A stretch of 64,000 nt of DNA from Erinaceus europaeus (GCF_950295315.1 NW_026647180.1:1550001-1614000); one strand, 5' to 3'. Positions 46,401 through 56,021 are shown, numbered from the stretch's first letter. Translations and numbers: made by a program. Notes: generated from the sequence alone by a model not told the origin.

Positions 46401-47259
46401 GAGGGGGGGGGCGGGGATGGCCTCTAGGAGCTGTGGATTCTTACTGTAGGCATGGAACCACAGACATAAACCTGGGTGGGGTGCGGGGGGGAGAGGAAGG
46501 ACTCTTAGGTCTACTTTTCCTTTCCTAGAACACTCCCCCTGCACTGCTGTTGCTGTTGCTGTTGCTGTTGTTGCCATTCTAGGAGGGTGTTCACCTCCTG
46601 TGAAGCGACTCCCCTGCAGGTGGGGATACCGGGGCTCGAACCAGGATGCTTCCTCTGGTCCTTGAGCTTTGCATCAAGCGCGCTTAACCTGCTGCGCTAT
46701 TGCCGGACTCCCACTAATGTTATGTTTTAATTTTTACCAGAGCACTGCTCAGCTCTTGTTTTCTTTACTTTTCTCTTTCTTCTTTTTTTTTTCTTCTTTT
46801 TTTGCCTGTTTGTTTGTATTATGGCTGGTGCTCAGTGCCTGCTTGCACTACAAATCCACTGCTCCTGGAGGTTGTTTTTCCCATTTTTTTTGCCCTTGTT
46901 GTTACCATTGTTGTTGTTAATGTTATTCTTGTCAATGCTGTCTCAGCTCTTGTTGTTTTATGGAAAAAACAAGACCCTGATGGGGGGGAGAAGGATAGGG
47001 GGGGCAGGGGTGGGGGTTTGGTTTATACAAAAGAAGTTGTATAACCTTTGGTTATACAAAAGACCTTCACTTTTCCCCTGAGAAGTCAAAGTGCCAGCCA
47101 GATTCATTCCACAACAGGCCACAAACCAGAGCTGAGTAGTGCTCTGGTTGGTCTCTGTGTGTAGATTTCTCTCTCTCTCTTTCTCTCTCAATCTCTCTCT
47201 GTCACCAGATGGTGGTTGGGGGGGGATATGGTGTCCAGTGATTGAACCTGAGACTTTTG
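46234..47259 (+). other. Block present in copy A, absent from copy B
   Basis: In copy B GTGCTCCCAAA is joined to AAACCTCAGGC at 54233-54240, skipping about 1,026 bp. The edges lie in two SINEs and share only a run of A. Confidence 0.85.
46590..46712 (-). mobile_element. tRNA-derived SINE fragment
   Basis: TGTGAAGCGACTCCCCTGCA..GGGGCTCGAACCAGGATGC..GCGCTTAACCTGCTGCGC is the antisense head of the long family, truncated in its body. Confidence 0.85.
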
Positions 47260-47310
47260 AAACCTCAGGCATGAGAGTCTCTTTCTATAACCATTATGCT
47301 ATTTACCCCC
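46735..47310 (-). mobile_element. Second-family SINEs, antisense, two fragments
   Basis: 46735-46985 carries CAGAGCACTGCTCAGCTC and TGCTCCTGGAGGTTGTTTTTCC. 47125-47310 carries AGAGCTGAGTAGTGCTCTGG and ACCTCAGGCATGAGAGTCTC. Both belong to the AGCACTGCTCAGCTC family. Confidence 0.7.
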
Positions 47311-47338
47311 ACCCCAGCCCTGTAGATTTCTCCTTTCT

Positions 47339-47897
47339 CACAAATACATAATTTCTTAAGTTTTATTTATAAAATGGAATAAATACAATTTTTAAAGCAT
47401 TTATTTTTGATTGATTGACTGACTTTTTTTTTAATATATATGAACAAGGGCAACAAAACTAAGAGGGGGGAAGAAAAAAAAAAGGCCTCCAGGAGCAGTT
47501 AAATCCTGGTGCAGGCACCAAGCCCCAGCAATAATTTGGGAGGGGAATATGTATGTGTGTGTGTGTGCATTTTTTTCCCATTGCATACTACGTGTGCCTA
47601 ACCCAGTGTGCTACGCCACCACCCAACCCCGACTGTATCTATCTATCATCTATTTTCATTTGAGAGAGGGAGCTGAGGTCTCAGGTGGGATCCCCACAGA
47701 CCAAGACCAGTTGCCAGAACTCAGCAATATTCTGTCCCTCCTGCCTTCCCCCCTCCTTTTTTGTTTTTTTTTTAAATCTACTCTTCAATATAACAATTCG
47801 GATACATTGTAAGGGGTTCAGCATAAACTGTAACTTTTCCTTTAAAAGAAAGAAATCCAATAAATCATAGGGAACTCCAAAGGTGTCCTTCCCACAC

Positions 47898-47929
<32 letters not shown>

Positions 47930-48295
47930 CATAGAGGGACTAACTACCTCGACCCCCCCAACACTTACTGTTCCCTCTCCCCCAAACACACTTTAGGGGT
48001 AGGGATGTACAGTTTTCTAAATACACCTCCCCCTAGTTCAGAAAGAAAGATTGGGGGGCGGTGCACCCGGTTAAGCACAGAGAGAAAGAAATGCAAGGAG
48101 CCGGGTTCCTGCCTGGGTCCTGCCACCACTGCCTGCACTGCTGCTTCAGTCACTAACCTTTGCTCATGGACTCCCTCCCCACATGGCGCCCTCCCTCCCT
48201 CCCTCCCTCCTCCCCCGTTTCCCTGCCCTCCATGCACTCCCTCTCTCCGTCACTCAGTCACGCACTCAGGAATGCATGTCAGGCTTGCCCACTGG

Positions 48296-48298
<3 letters not shown>
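47339..48298 (+). other. Spacer unique to copy A, no gene found
   Basis: AT-rich start, GT and CT microsatellites (about 47552-47568, 47905-47930), a SINE head near 48055-48100 (GTGCACCCGGTTAAGCACAG) and CCCTCCCTCCCTCCC at 48190-48210. Short ORFs have no recognisable domain. Confidence 0.6.
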
Positions 48299-48352
<54 letters not shown>

Positions 48353-48362
48353 TGCGCGCGCG
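48299..48362 (+). repeat. (GT)n(GC)n microsatellite
   Basis: About 25 GT repeats ending in GCGCGTGCGCGCGCGCGC. It may adopt Z-DNA and marks the left edge of the CpG-rich block. Confidence 0.97.
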
Positions 48363-48544
48363 CGCCCTGATCCTGCCGGGGGCCGCCTTCGCGGCGATCC
48401 TCCCCGGGTCCGCGGGCGTCCACCGCCGCCGCCGCCACTGTCTTGCCGGGGTCCGCCGCCACTGTCCTACCGGGGTCCGCCGCCACCGCCGCCCCCGCAG
48501 AAGGCCTGACTTTCACTTTCTCGGCTCAAGGGGATGAGTGTAGG

Positions 48545-48557
48545 TGCCCCCTGGCGG
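48545..48557 (-). promoter_or_regulatory. Candidate CTCF site 1
   Basis: Minus strand CCGCCAGGGGGCA, very close to the CTCF core CCACCAGGGGGCG. Confidence 0.55.
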
Positions 48558-48675
48558 CCGCTTCTATATTGCCGCCGCCTCCTCCCGAGTTCCGGCTGCA
48601 GAGGCAGAGGGGAGAGATCTGGCTGCGCTTGGCCGGGCGAGAGTTCTAGGAGCCCGGCTGTCGAGCCGGTCTGTC

Positions 48676-48688
48676 GCGCCCCTGGTGG
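48676..48688 (-). promoter_or_regulatory. Candidate CTCF site 2
   Basis: Minus strand CCACCAGGGGCGC, matching the CTCF core, same orientation as site 1 and 131 bp away. Confidence 0.5.
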
Positions 48689-48768
48689 CCTGTGCTCACG
48701 CCACTCTCTGGACGCATGCCGTAGCTGCAGTTTACTAGGGGAGTGAGTGTTGCCGGCCAGGCGACACC

Positions 48769-48955
48769 GCCGCGGCGCTGCCCGGTCAGGCGCGCGGGAG
48801 GGCGGCTTGATGCCAGCCGGTCGGGCCGGCCGGAGCCTCCGCCCTCGGAAGTGGGTCTGGTCTGGTCTGGGCCGGGCCGTGCCGGGCCGGGCCGAGCCGC
48901 GGCGCTGCACGGGCAGGCGCGCGGGCGGGCGGCTTGAGGCCAGCCGGTCGGACCG
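48769..48955 (+). repeat. GC-rich tandem duplication next to 28S tail
   Basis: GCCGCGGCGCTGC..GGCGGCTTGA.GCCAGCCGGTCGG occurs at 48769-48832 and again at 48896-48955, separated by GGGCC-rich sequence. It ends where the 28S homology starts. Confidence 0.8.
48869..48891 (+). other. Potential G-quadruplex
   Basis: Four GGG runs with loops of 2, 7 and 2 nt fit G3N1-7. Confidence 0.5.
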
Positions 48956-49040
48956 GCTTCTGGGTCAGGGTTTCCTACGTAGCAGAGCAACTCCCTCGCT
49001 GCGATCTATTGAAAGTCAGCACTGGACACAAGGGTTTGTC
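48956..49040 (+). rRNA. 28S rRNA 3'-terminal fragment (degenerate)
   Basis: GCTTCTGGGTC..TACGTAGCAGAGCA.CTCCCTCGCTGCGATCTATTGAAAGTCAGC..GGACACAAGGGTTTGTC is the last 85 nt of vertebrate 28S rRNA, a stretch nearly invariant in mammals. I count about five or six differences from the mammalian sequence I remember, so it is a decaying copy. All of 28S upstream of this point is missing; the homology stops at about 48951-48956 against unrelated GC-rich DNA. Confidence 0.93.
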
Positions 49041-49363
49041 TTGCTCTCGCTCTCTCCCACCCTCTGGGGGTGGGAGGTGGAGGGGCGGGGTCGGTCCATC
49101 TATCCATCTTGTCCGACCCCTGCCCTGCCCTGCCTTCTCCCATCCATCTCCGCCTGGGCGTCCGGGCTCAGGAGGGGGGGGGGACGCGGCGCACTCCGCG
49201 AGTGCGGCGGCGCGTTCACGGGAACGCCCGGCCCGCCGCCGGGCCCTCGCGGGCGCTCTTGCCCGCCCACCCACCCGCTGCCCAGGAGGCCGGTGTGGGG
49301 GGGTGGCAAAGCGCCTCGAGGCGTTGGCGCGGTGCTCTCGCCCGTCCTCCCAGACCGGCCGTG
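49041..49363 (+). other. Putative 3' external transcribed spacer
   Basis: GC-rich, CpG-rich sequence lying between the 28S 3' end and the first Sal box, which is the position of the 3' ETS in a mammalian rDNA unit. It opens with a CTCGCTCTCTCCC pyrimidine-rich stretch. Assigned by position only. Confidence 0.65.
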
Positions 49364-49628
49364 GGGTCGACCAGCAGCCCGCTCCCGACTCTGGATGGCG
49401 GCAGAGTCCGCCGTCACAGCGCGGCCACCAGATGGATCATCGGGCCCCGGTTGTGGAGGCGGCGGGTCGACCAGCAGTCCCTTGGGACTTGGTCGCTGGT
49501 GGAGCGGCTCGCGGGTCGACCGGGCGTCTGGATGAAGTCCGCCGTGGCACCCCCGGACCCCGGACCCGGACCGCCTTCGTTGTGGAGCCGGCGGGTCGAC
49601 CAGCACTCCCCTGGGACTTAGTCTCTGG
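49364..49628 (+). terminator. RNA polymerase I terminator (Sal box) cluster B
   Basis: Three exact GGGTCGACCAG boxes (49364-49374, 49464-49474, 49593-49603) and one variant, GGGTCGACCGG (49513-49523), downstream of the 28S tail in the sense orientation. Flanking CAGTCCCTTGGGACTTGGTCGCTGG repeats match cluster A. Expected role in rDNA: TTF-I binding, Pol I release and a replication-fork barrier. Confidence 0.87.
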
Positions 49629-50390
49629 CAGAAGAATTTGCGAGTTGGAACGGAAGTCTGAATGATGTTGCACTCTGGCTCCTTGAATCGCCACAGTCTT
49701 CCTGGCCATGGTTGTGGAGCCTCAGGAATGAGGGTCTCTTAGCACAACCATTATCCTCTCTACCCCTGCTCGGCAACACTGTGTATCTTTCTGGCCAGAA
49801 ATTTGCATTGTAAATGAGTGGGTGGGTTGGGGTGGAGTGGAGTGGAGTGGAGTGAAGGGTGAAGGGTGGTGGTGAGCAGAGTGTTGGGGATTCCTCAGAG
49901 AAAGGGTACCTGGTAGGTAGCCACCGCCCCCAATTTCCTTTCCCTCACACCCCCCGCCATTTTTTATTCAATGGATTTATATATCTATATGGAGCAGAAA
50001 AGAAATGTCTGTATATAATATGTATCATGTCTGTCCAAGACCACACACACATTCCTTTAGAAAATAAAACTGGGGGAGGGGAACAACACATATTGCTTGC
50101 TTGCTTGCTTGCTGAATGTATGAATGTATAAAGCTGGGGGTTGTGTGTCACAAAGCCTTATTTCTGCTGTTGTTCATCTCAAGAGCTACTGAGGAACAGG
50201 ATTCCCTGTCTTGCACGTACAGGTTTTGTGAAAGCACCAGGGACTGACTGAAGTTGTAACCTCAGAGGAGTCCAATACATGAAAGTCTTTTGCATAATCT
50301 TGGTATCACCGGGGTCCCTTTCTCTCGTGTCTGATTCTATTTTAGTATATTCATTGTCTATTACATGCCTGAGAGAGCTTAACAGATTGT

Positions 50391-50430
50391 GTATGTGTGT
50401 GTGTGTGTGTGTGTGTTGGGGGGGGTGGGG
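50391..50430 (+). repeat. (GT)n and G-run
   Basis: TGTG repeat then TTGGGGGGGGTGGGG. Shorter than in copy A. Confidence 0.9.
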
Positions 50431-50490
50431 CGTCAGGGGAGAAGGCTGTGCATCTCTCTCTCTCTCAAGATAAACAAATTATCTTTTAAA

Positions 50491-50757
50491 AATATTTTAT
50501 TTATTTACTTATTTATTCCCTTTTGTTGTCTTTGGTTTATTTTCGTCACCGTTGTTGGATAGGACAGACAGGAGGGGAAGACAGAGAGAAAGATAGACAT
50601 ATGCAGACAGACCTGCTTCACTGCTGCTTGCTTGTGAAGCAACTAACTCACCTGCAGGTGGGGAGCCGGGTGCTAGAACCGGGATCCTCACACCGGTGGT
50701 CCTTGCCCTTTGTGCCACGTGTACCCTTGACCTGCTGTGCTCACGCCCAACTGACTC
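50491..50757 (-). mobile_element. tRNA-derived SINE (long family)
   Basis: Orthologous in position to 39627-39895 and nearly identical. Confidence 0.85.
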
Positions 50758-50900
50758 CCTTATTTATTTATTTATTTATTTATTTATTAGAATGACAGGC
50801 GGAGACAGAAAGAACCAGACATCACCCCAGTACATATGTTACCCCGGGGTTGAACTCGGGGACCTCATGCTTGAGAGTTCAGTGCTCTATCCATCAGGCC
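50758..50900 (-). mobile_element. Short tRNA-derived SINE
   Basis: Matches 39896-40038, with a longer ATTT tail (50759-50789). Confidence 0.8.
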
Positions 50901-50944
50901 ACCTCCCGGATCACTAGATTATCTTTATGTCTTGGATAGAGATA

Positions 50945-51180
50945 GCCAGAAATTGAGAGGGAAGGGGTGGGGGGAGTGGGGGATAGAAAGAGAGACACCT
51001 GCAGCCCTGCTTCACTACTTGTGAAAGAAGAGGAAAGAATACAGAAAGCAGGGTGTGTTCTTCTCCTCCTCCTCCTCCTCCTCCTCCTCCTCCTCCTTCT
51101 CCTTTTCCCAAGAGCACTGCTCAGCTGTGGCTTATGGTGGTGTGTGGGCTGGAACCTGGAACCTTGGAGTCTCAGTGCTT
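50945..51180 (-). mobile_element. Second-family SINE with (CTC)n expansion
   Basis: Matches 40085-40320. The internal tract is CTCCTCCTC (51062-51100) rather than CTTCTC. Confidence 0.75.
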
Positions 51181-52080
51181 GAGTCTGTTTGCGTAAACAT
51201 TATGCTCTTTCACTCACCCTTTCTTTGCTTGCTTGCTTGCTCTTTTAATTTTTTCTTCTCCTCCCTCTACAAACACCCCCCCACTAAATTTCATGCTGGA
51301 CTACTTTGGCCTCAGGAAAACAGTTCGAGCTACCTCAACTTGAAAACAACAACAAAACAAACAAACAAACAAAAACCAAAAAACAAAAAAAAAGAAAGAA
51401 AAGAAAAAAGAAAGCACATTTCATTCCCCCCCTCCCCCCTCTCTCTGCAGCTTGGAAACAACAACAACAACAACAGTTGAGTGTTGAGGGAAGATAAAAA
51501 AGACCATCCTGCCCCAAAGCTGGGACTATCTGCATCTGAATGAAGCCTTTGAAAGGATGGTCCACACTGGAATGATCCAGTTCATTCATTCATTCATTCA
51601 TTCATTCATTCATTCATTCATTCTCCTTACAAAAACACTATCTGTTTCTAGAAAGGACACACCTCCTGCTCTCCATCTCCCCAAATTGTGGTCAGTGGTC
51701 ATTTCCCCATGAAAAATAAAATAAATGAATAAAAGAAATTTCTTCCGCGGGGGAGGGGGAACCTGAGGCTACAGAGGCAGGTGGAGGTGGAGGCAGAGGA
51801 GGCGGAGCCATGAACAAGCTCTTTGCTTCCAGTATTGAAATACTAATGAGAGAAAGATGTCAGTCTGTCATCTATGGCACGGAAGTAACAGACTCTGGGG
51901 GGGGGTCGGGGTCGGGGGGGAGTGTTCAGCTCTTGGGACATGATGGGAGAGGAGAACCTAGAGGGGGTTGAAGAGTTATGTGGAAAGATGAGACATGTTG
52001 TGCATGTACAAACTGTTGTATTTTTCTGTCGACTGTAAACCATTAACAACACCCCCCATGAAGGGAGGAAGGAAGGAAAC

Positions 52081-52125
<45 letters not shown>

Positions 52126-52302
52126 AAGGTCTCCTGTGAGCTTGCTGCATACCACCATGTCTTTTCTGGCTAGAGGCCCCAGATGTCCCAAGGCAAAGCA
52201 CACCACTGTCAAACCAGAAAAGACCAGTGTTCCCATCTGCCTATTTCAGTGCCTCCGTTCCTATGATTGAAATGAAATATACATATATATAAATTATATC
52301 TA
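51181..52302 (+). other. Spacer with simple repeats, no gene
   Basis: Corresponds to 40321-41360. CATTCATTC is longer (51586-51621) and GA repeats are longer (52088-52122). Confidence 0.6.
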
Positions 52303-52410
52303 TTTATCTTTCTCCTCCTTCTCCTCCTTCTCCTTCTCCTTCTCCTTCTCCTCCTTCTCCTTCTCCTTCTCCTTCTCCTCCTCCTCCTTCTCCTTCTCCT
52401 TCTTATCCCT
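52303..52410 (+). repeat. (CTTCTC)n/(CTC)n tract
   Basis: About 100 bp of pure pyrimidine CTCCTTCTCCTT. Copy A has only about 33 bp here, preceded by AT repeats. Confidence 0.97.
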
Positions 52411-52615
52411 CCAGGGTTATTGCTGGGCTCCATGCCTGCACCCTGAATCCACCGCTCCTGGGGTCCATTTTTCCCCCTTTTGTTGCCCTTGTTTATCCTC
52501 CTTCTTGCCCCCCACACCAGCACTGCTCAACTCTCCTTTATGTTGGGGGGGGGTGGAGAATCAAACCTGGTACTTGGGAGACTCAGGCATGAGAGTCTCT
52601 GTGATAAACCTATTC
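52411..52615 (-). mobile_element. Second-family SINE
   Basis: Matches 41460-41680. GGGTTATTGCTGGGCTCC and CAGCACTGCTCAACTCTCC are recognisable. Confidence 0.75.
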
Positions 52616-52668
52616 CTTTGTTAATGGTGAAAAGTGTGGAAGACAGGCATATACACAACTCTCTCCTT

Positions 52669-52708
<40 letters not shown>

Positions 52709-53377
52709 TTTTTTGTTCTAAGTCCCATCTCTAATAAAATACTTTGGGGGGGCAGGGAGGGAGGGAGGGAGAGAGAGAGATGGATGAGAGTAACCCAGAA
52801 AAATGCCATTTCTTTGTATGTGATCAGAAAAGGTTCAGACTAAAACATCATTTTACATTTAAAATGAGAACATCTAAGAGTGTACGAGACAGCAACAAAG
52901 ATGAAAATAGGTGGAACTCCACAGATGTTGGTGCGTGTGTGCGTGTGCGTGTGTGTGCATGTGTGTATAAAGGCCATTTACACATTGACATCCCCCCCCA
53001 AACACAGACATACACACACAGAAAAGGTGGAGGGATTAGGCCTCTCCTTTCTTTTCTAAGAATTCACACCTCTCCCCTTTGGGAGAGGTATATAGTTTCC
53101 TAAATACACCTACCCCAAGCCCGGAAAAAAACTGATTTTTGAGTAATTAATTAATTGACTGCCTCACTTTAATTCATTGACTGGGCCCCCCTTCCTCCTC
53201 CTCCTCCTCCTCTACCACCACCACTACCATCCCTTTTTAAATTATTTATTTTCTCACTCTCTCCCTTCTGCCTTCAGTCCCCTCACCACGTGACACATGC
53301 GCTCTGATGGAGGCATCACTAAAACTATCCATTTACATGGTGATAGGGTTCAGGACACAAAGGTTTGTCACTTTATT
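52616..53377 (+). other. Spacer with L1 empty site, no gene
   Basis: Matches 41690-42224 joined to 45190-45400. GACTGCCTCACTTTA at 53157-53171 is the unduplicated L1 target. Contains CT/AC and GT tracts and CTCCTCCTC. Confidence 0.8.
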
Positions 53378-53563
53378 TTCATTTAATTTTATTTTATTTA
53401 AGATTGTACTTATTTCTGAAGCAGAAAGATACGACAGGAGACAGAGAAATAGCCAGACATCACTCTGGTACATGTGCTGCCAGGGGTCAAACTCAGGACC
53501 TCCTCGTCGTTGTAAGTCCAATACTTTATTTATCCACCTCGCAACCTTCTGGACCGCCACAAT
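53378..53563 (-). mobile_element. Short tRNA-derived SINE
   Basis: Matches 45401-45592. Confidence 0.8.
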
Positions 53564-53635
53564 GTAACTTTTCATTTCATAGGAAGAAATCTAAGAAACC
53601 ACAGTGAGAACCACTGAGGATGAAAAGAGATGGAA

Positions 53636-53930
53636 CTGGGAGTTGGGCTGTAGCGCAGTGGGTTAAGCGCAGGTGGCGCAAAGCACAAGGACCTGCATAA
53701 GGATCCCTGTTGGAACCCCGGCTCCCCACCTGCAGGGGAGTCGCTTCACAGGCGGTGAAGCAGGTCTGCAGGTGTCTATCTTTCTCTCCTCCTCTCTGTC
53801 TTCCCCTCCTCTCTCCATTTCTCTCTGTCCTATCCAACAACGACAACAACAATAATAACTACAACAATAAAACAAGGGCAACAAAAGGGAATAAATAAAT
53901 AAATAAATAAAATAAATATTAAAAAAAAGA
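53636..53930 (+). mobile_element. tRNA-derived SINE (long family), nearly complete
   Basis: GGGCTGTAGCGCAGTGGGTTAAGCGCAGGTGGCGC head, tRNA box regions and an AATAAATAAATAAATAAATA tail, matching 45659-45940. Confidence 0.9.
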
Positions 53931-54007
53931 AAAGAGATGGAACTCCAAAGGCAGTGGTGTGTTGTTTTCATGTCTTTCTCACACCCTGTACTCTGTCTCT
54001 GTCTCTA

Positions 54008-54040
<33 letters not shown>

Positions 54041-54054
54041 GGAAAGAATGGAGG

Positions 54055-54237
54055 GACTGGGGAGGCCCGGGTGGTAGTGCAGAGGGTTAAGTACACATGG
54101 CAGGGAGCAGACCTGCAGACCAGCTTCACTGCTTCACTGCTTCTTCGAGCCTCCCCACACCCCCACCCGCCACGCGAGAGGCTCTCGACCTGGGATGCCC
54201 ACCCTGGTCCTTGCACTTTGTACCATGTGCTCCCAAA
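54055..54237 (+). mobile_element. tRNA-derived SINE, truncated by deletion
   Basis: Same insertion as 46055-46400, broken at TGCTCCCAAA by the deletion specific to copy B. Confidence 0.8.
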
Positions 54238-54317
54238 AAACCTCAGGCATGAGAGTCTCTTTCTATAACCATTATGCTATTTACCCCCACCCCGGCCCTG
54301 TAGATTTCTCCTTTCTT

Positions 54318-54535
54318 GGTGGTGCCACACCCAGTTAAGCACTCATGTTACAAAGCTGGATGACTGTGCTTCAAGACCCTGGTCCACACCTGCCGGGGGA
54401 AATCTTTACAAGTGGTGCAGAAGTGCTGCAAGTGGCTCTCTCTGTGTCTCAAACTCTCTATCCCTCCCTTCCCTCTCAATTCCTGTATATTTATACCAAT
54501 AAATAATCAGGAAAATAGAAAGTCAAAAAAGAAAA
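54318..54535 (+). mobile_element. tRNA-like SINE at the unit start
   Basis: GGTGGTGCCACACCCAGTTAAGC head, GCTTCAAGACCCTGG (box B-like), CTCTCTCTGTGTCTC body, AATAAATAATCAGG tail. The same insertion is in units 2 and 3, so it predates amplification. Confidence 0.75.
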
Positions 54536-54803
54536 AGGAAAATGAAATATTCCATTACTTCAAAGGGGCTACTCAGGACAATGCTTTCCTTGTTAAGATC
54601 CTCACAGCATACCATATGCAGAAAGGCAAAGACGCCATGTATTTTTTAACCCGGTTTTTATATTTATTTATTTAGGTGCTTATTCATTTTTGTTATTGAT
54701 GAATTAATGTTTTACATTTGACATAGACTATGGCTCTGATACCAGCAGTCTCAAGTACCCCTAGACGGTACTCTGCCTTTACAAAACCAATCCATTGACC
54801 TGT

Positions 54804-54942
54804 ACATCCATCCATCCACCCATCCAACTATCCATCCAGCTATCCATCCAGCTATCCATCCAGCTATCCATCCATCCATCCATCCATCCATCCATCCATC
54901 CATCCATCCATCCATCCATCCAGACATCCATCCATCCACCAG
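54804..54942 (+). repeat. (CATC)n minisatellite
   Basis: CATCCATC with CAGCTATC variants. The conceptual peptides (SIHPSIHP or WMDGWMDG) are artefacts. Confidence 0.97.
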
Positions 54943-54999
54943 TCAACCAAGCTAAGTACAAAAGGAGATCGCTCCTTGAATGATGAAGACAAACATTGA

Positions 55000-56021
55000 T
55001 GCATAGGTAGGTTGCAAAGGGGCCAGTTCGGCTGAATAGGGCAGAGGAGCTGAACCAGGGAATGTGTTGGGGGGTGTGGGTGTGGGTGGGGTGAGCCGGA
55101 GACCCTGTGAGCTGGGTCACATCAGGGGCAGGGAGGGGGTGGAAGGGGTTGCGAACAGCTGTCACTGGAGAACCATCACAAGTGCTGGAGATGTTGAGCA
55201 GGGCCCCCAGAAGAGAGGACAGACAGAGGAGAGAAGAAAAGTGCAGAGGAGAGGAGAGGGGGAGTGGATGGTGAGGACAGGAGAGGACAGGAGAGGACAG
55301 GAGTGGAGGGGACCTGAGAAACCTACCTGGACAAAGGCAGCATACAGACATCCAGGAAGGCAGACAGGCATGCAGGCAGCTCTGGCCTGGGCTCCTTGGA
55401 TCCCGGGCACACCTCCACCTGACTTCTCTTTGTTGCCAGCCCTGTGGTCCCTCGTCAGTCAGCACTGTCTTCCCATCCTTCGGTCCCTCTGAGCCAGGGC
55501 CTAGGCGTCTGGGCGCTGTTGCCTGACCTAGTGGCAGGGCAGTTGGGCTGCCCAGTGCCAGTGTGGACAGCACAGAATGCCAGGGGCTAGGACATCACAG
55601 AGGGGTCCTGTGGTTGCTAGGCCACGGGGACCCCGCCCATCCAGTTGACCAGCAGCCATGACCCCAACCATGAAGTTGACCTGAGGGGTGGTGGCCAGCC
55701 ACCAGAGCCAGAGCCCCAGGCCAAAGCAGATGCAGGTCGGCCGGGCCAAGGGGCTATGGGCAGATTGGTGTGTGTCTGCGCAAGGGGCTGGCATCTGACA
55801 GCCCAGGGCTGGGGACCAAGGTACGCCAGGCCCCTGTCCCACCATGTGCACTGACACACAATCTTGCTGACTGACTGACAGTCCCTGCCCCAGAGATACC
55901 CACACCAGGACCCTGGGTGCCCTGAGCTGCCCCTCAGGGTTGGTGGGTGCCTGCCTGGACACATGCCTCCGTAATAGAGGCCTCTATTAATCCCTTTGCC
56001 TACTGACAGCAGCCCTCCAGC
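55000..56021 (+). other. GC-rich core of array B unit, possible decayed exons on minus strand
   Basis: Contains, on the minus strand, a splice-donor-like CAG/GTAGGT at 55321-55329 conserved in the other units (58726, 62106), and hydrophobic conceptual segments near 55690-55770 and 55000-55030. Frames are broken differently in each unit. I do not recognise a gene. Confidence 0.3.

Larger units (their letters stand above)
38756..47338 (+). repeat. Segmental duplication copy A (putative rDNA spacer)
   Basis: Highly similar to 49629-54317 along its length. The differences are the L1 insertion (42225-45174, plus one target-site copy), microsatellite lengths and a block at 46234-47259 absent from copy B. 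Both copies directly follow a Sal-box cluster in the same orientation, so the sequence is inferred to be ribosomal intergenic spacer. SINEs at shared positions predate the duplication. Confidence 0.85.
48357..49640 (+). promoter_or_regulatory. CpG-island-like block around the rDNA remnant
   Basis: Sharp rise in G+C and CpG relative to all neighbours. It contains CCGCCGCC repeats (48420-48500), two CTCF-like sites, a local tandem duplication (48769-48832 and 48896-48955), the 28S tail, putative 3' ETS and Sal boxes. CpGs that persist would suggest hypomethylation in the germ line, or a young rDNA origin. I did not find a recognisable Pol I core promoter or an 18S sequence. Confidence 0.75.
49629..54317 (+). 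repeat. Segmental duplication copy B (putative rDNA spacer)
   Basis: Counterpart of 38756-47338, following Sal cluster B as copy A follows cluster A. It lacks the L1 and the 46234-47259 block. It ends at CTCCTTTCT (54316), where array B starts. Contains no gene that I can support. Confidence 0.87.

Noticed and set aside
48357..48955. Pol I promoter or 18S/5' ETS upstream of the 28S tail
   Set aside because: I looked for the 18S start and conserved promoter elements and found none. Pol I promoters diverge fast, so one cannot be excluded, but nothing supports a call.
48747..49665. Long plus-strand ORFs of 243-262 codons in the CpG-rich block
   Set aside because: High G+C lengthens chance ORFs. 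They run across the 28S tail and the Sal boxes and have no domain.
54804..54942. Telomere-like or centromeric satellite
   Set aside because: The CATC minisatellite is not TTAGGG and no alpha-satellite-like or CENP-B box sequence was seen.
54779..55573. 264-codon minus-strand ORF in array B unit 1
   Set aside because: It reads through the CATC minisatellite (WMDG repeats) and is broken by frameshifts in units 2 and 3.
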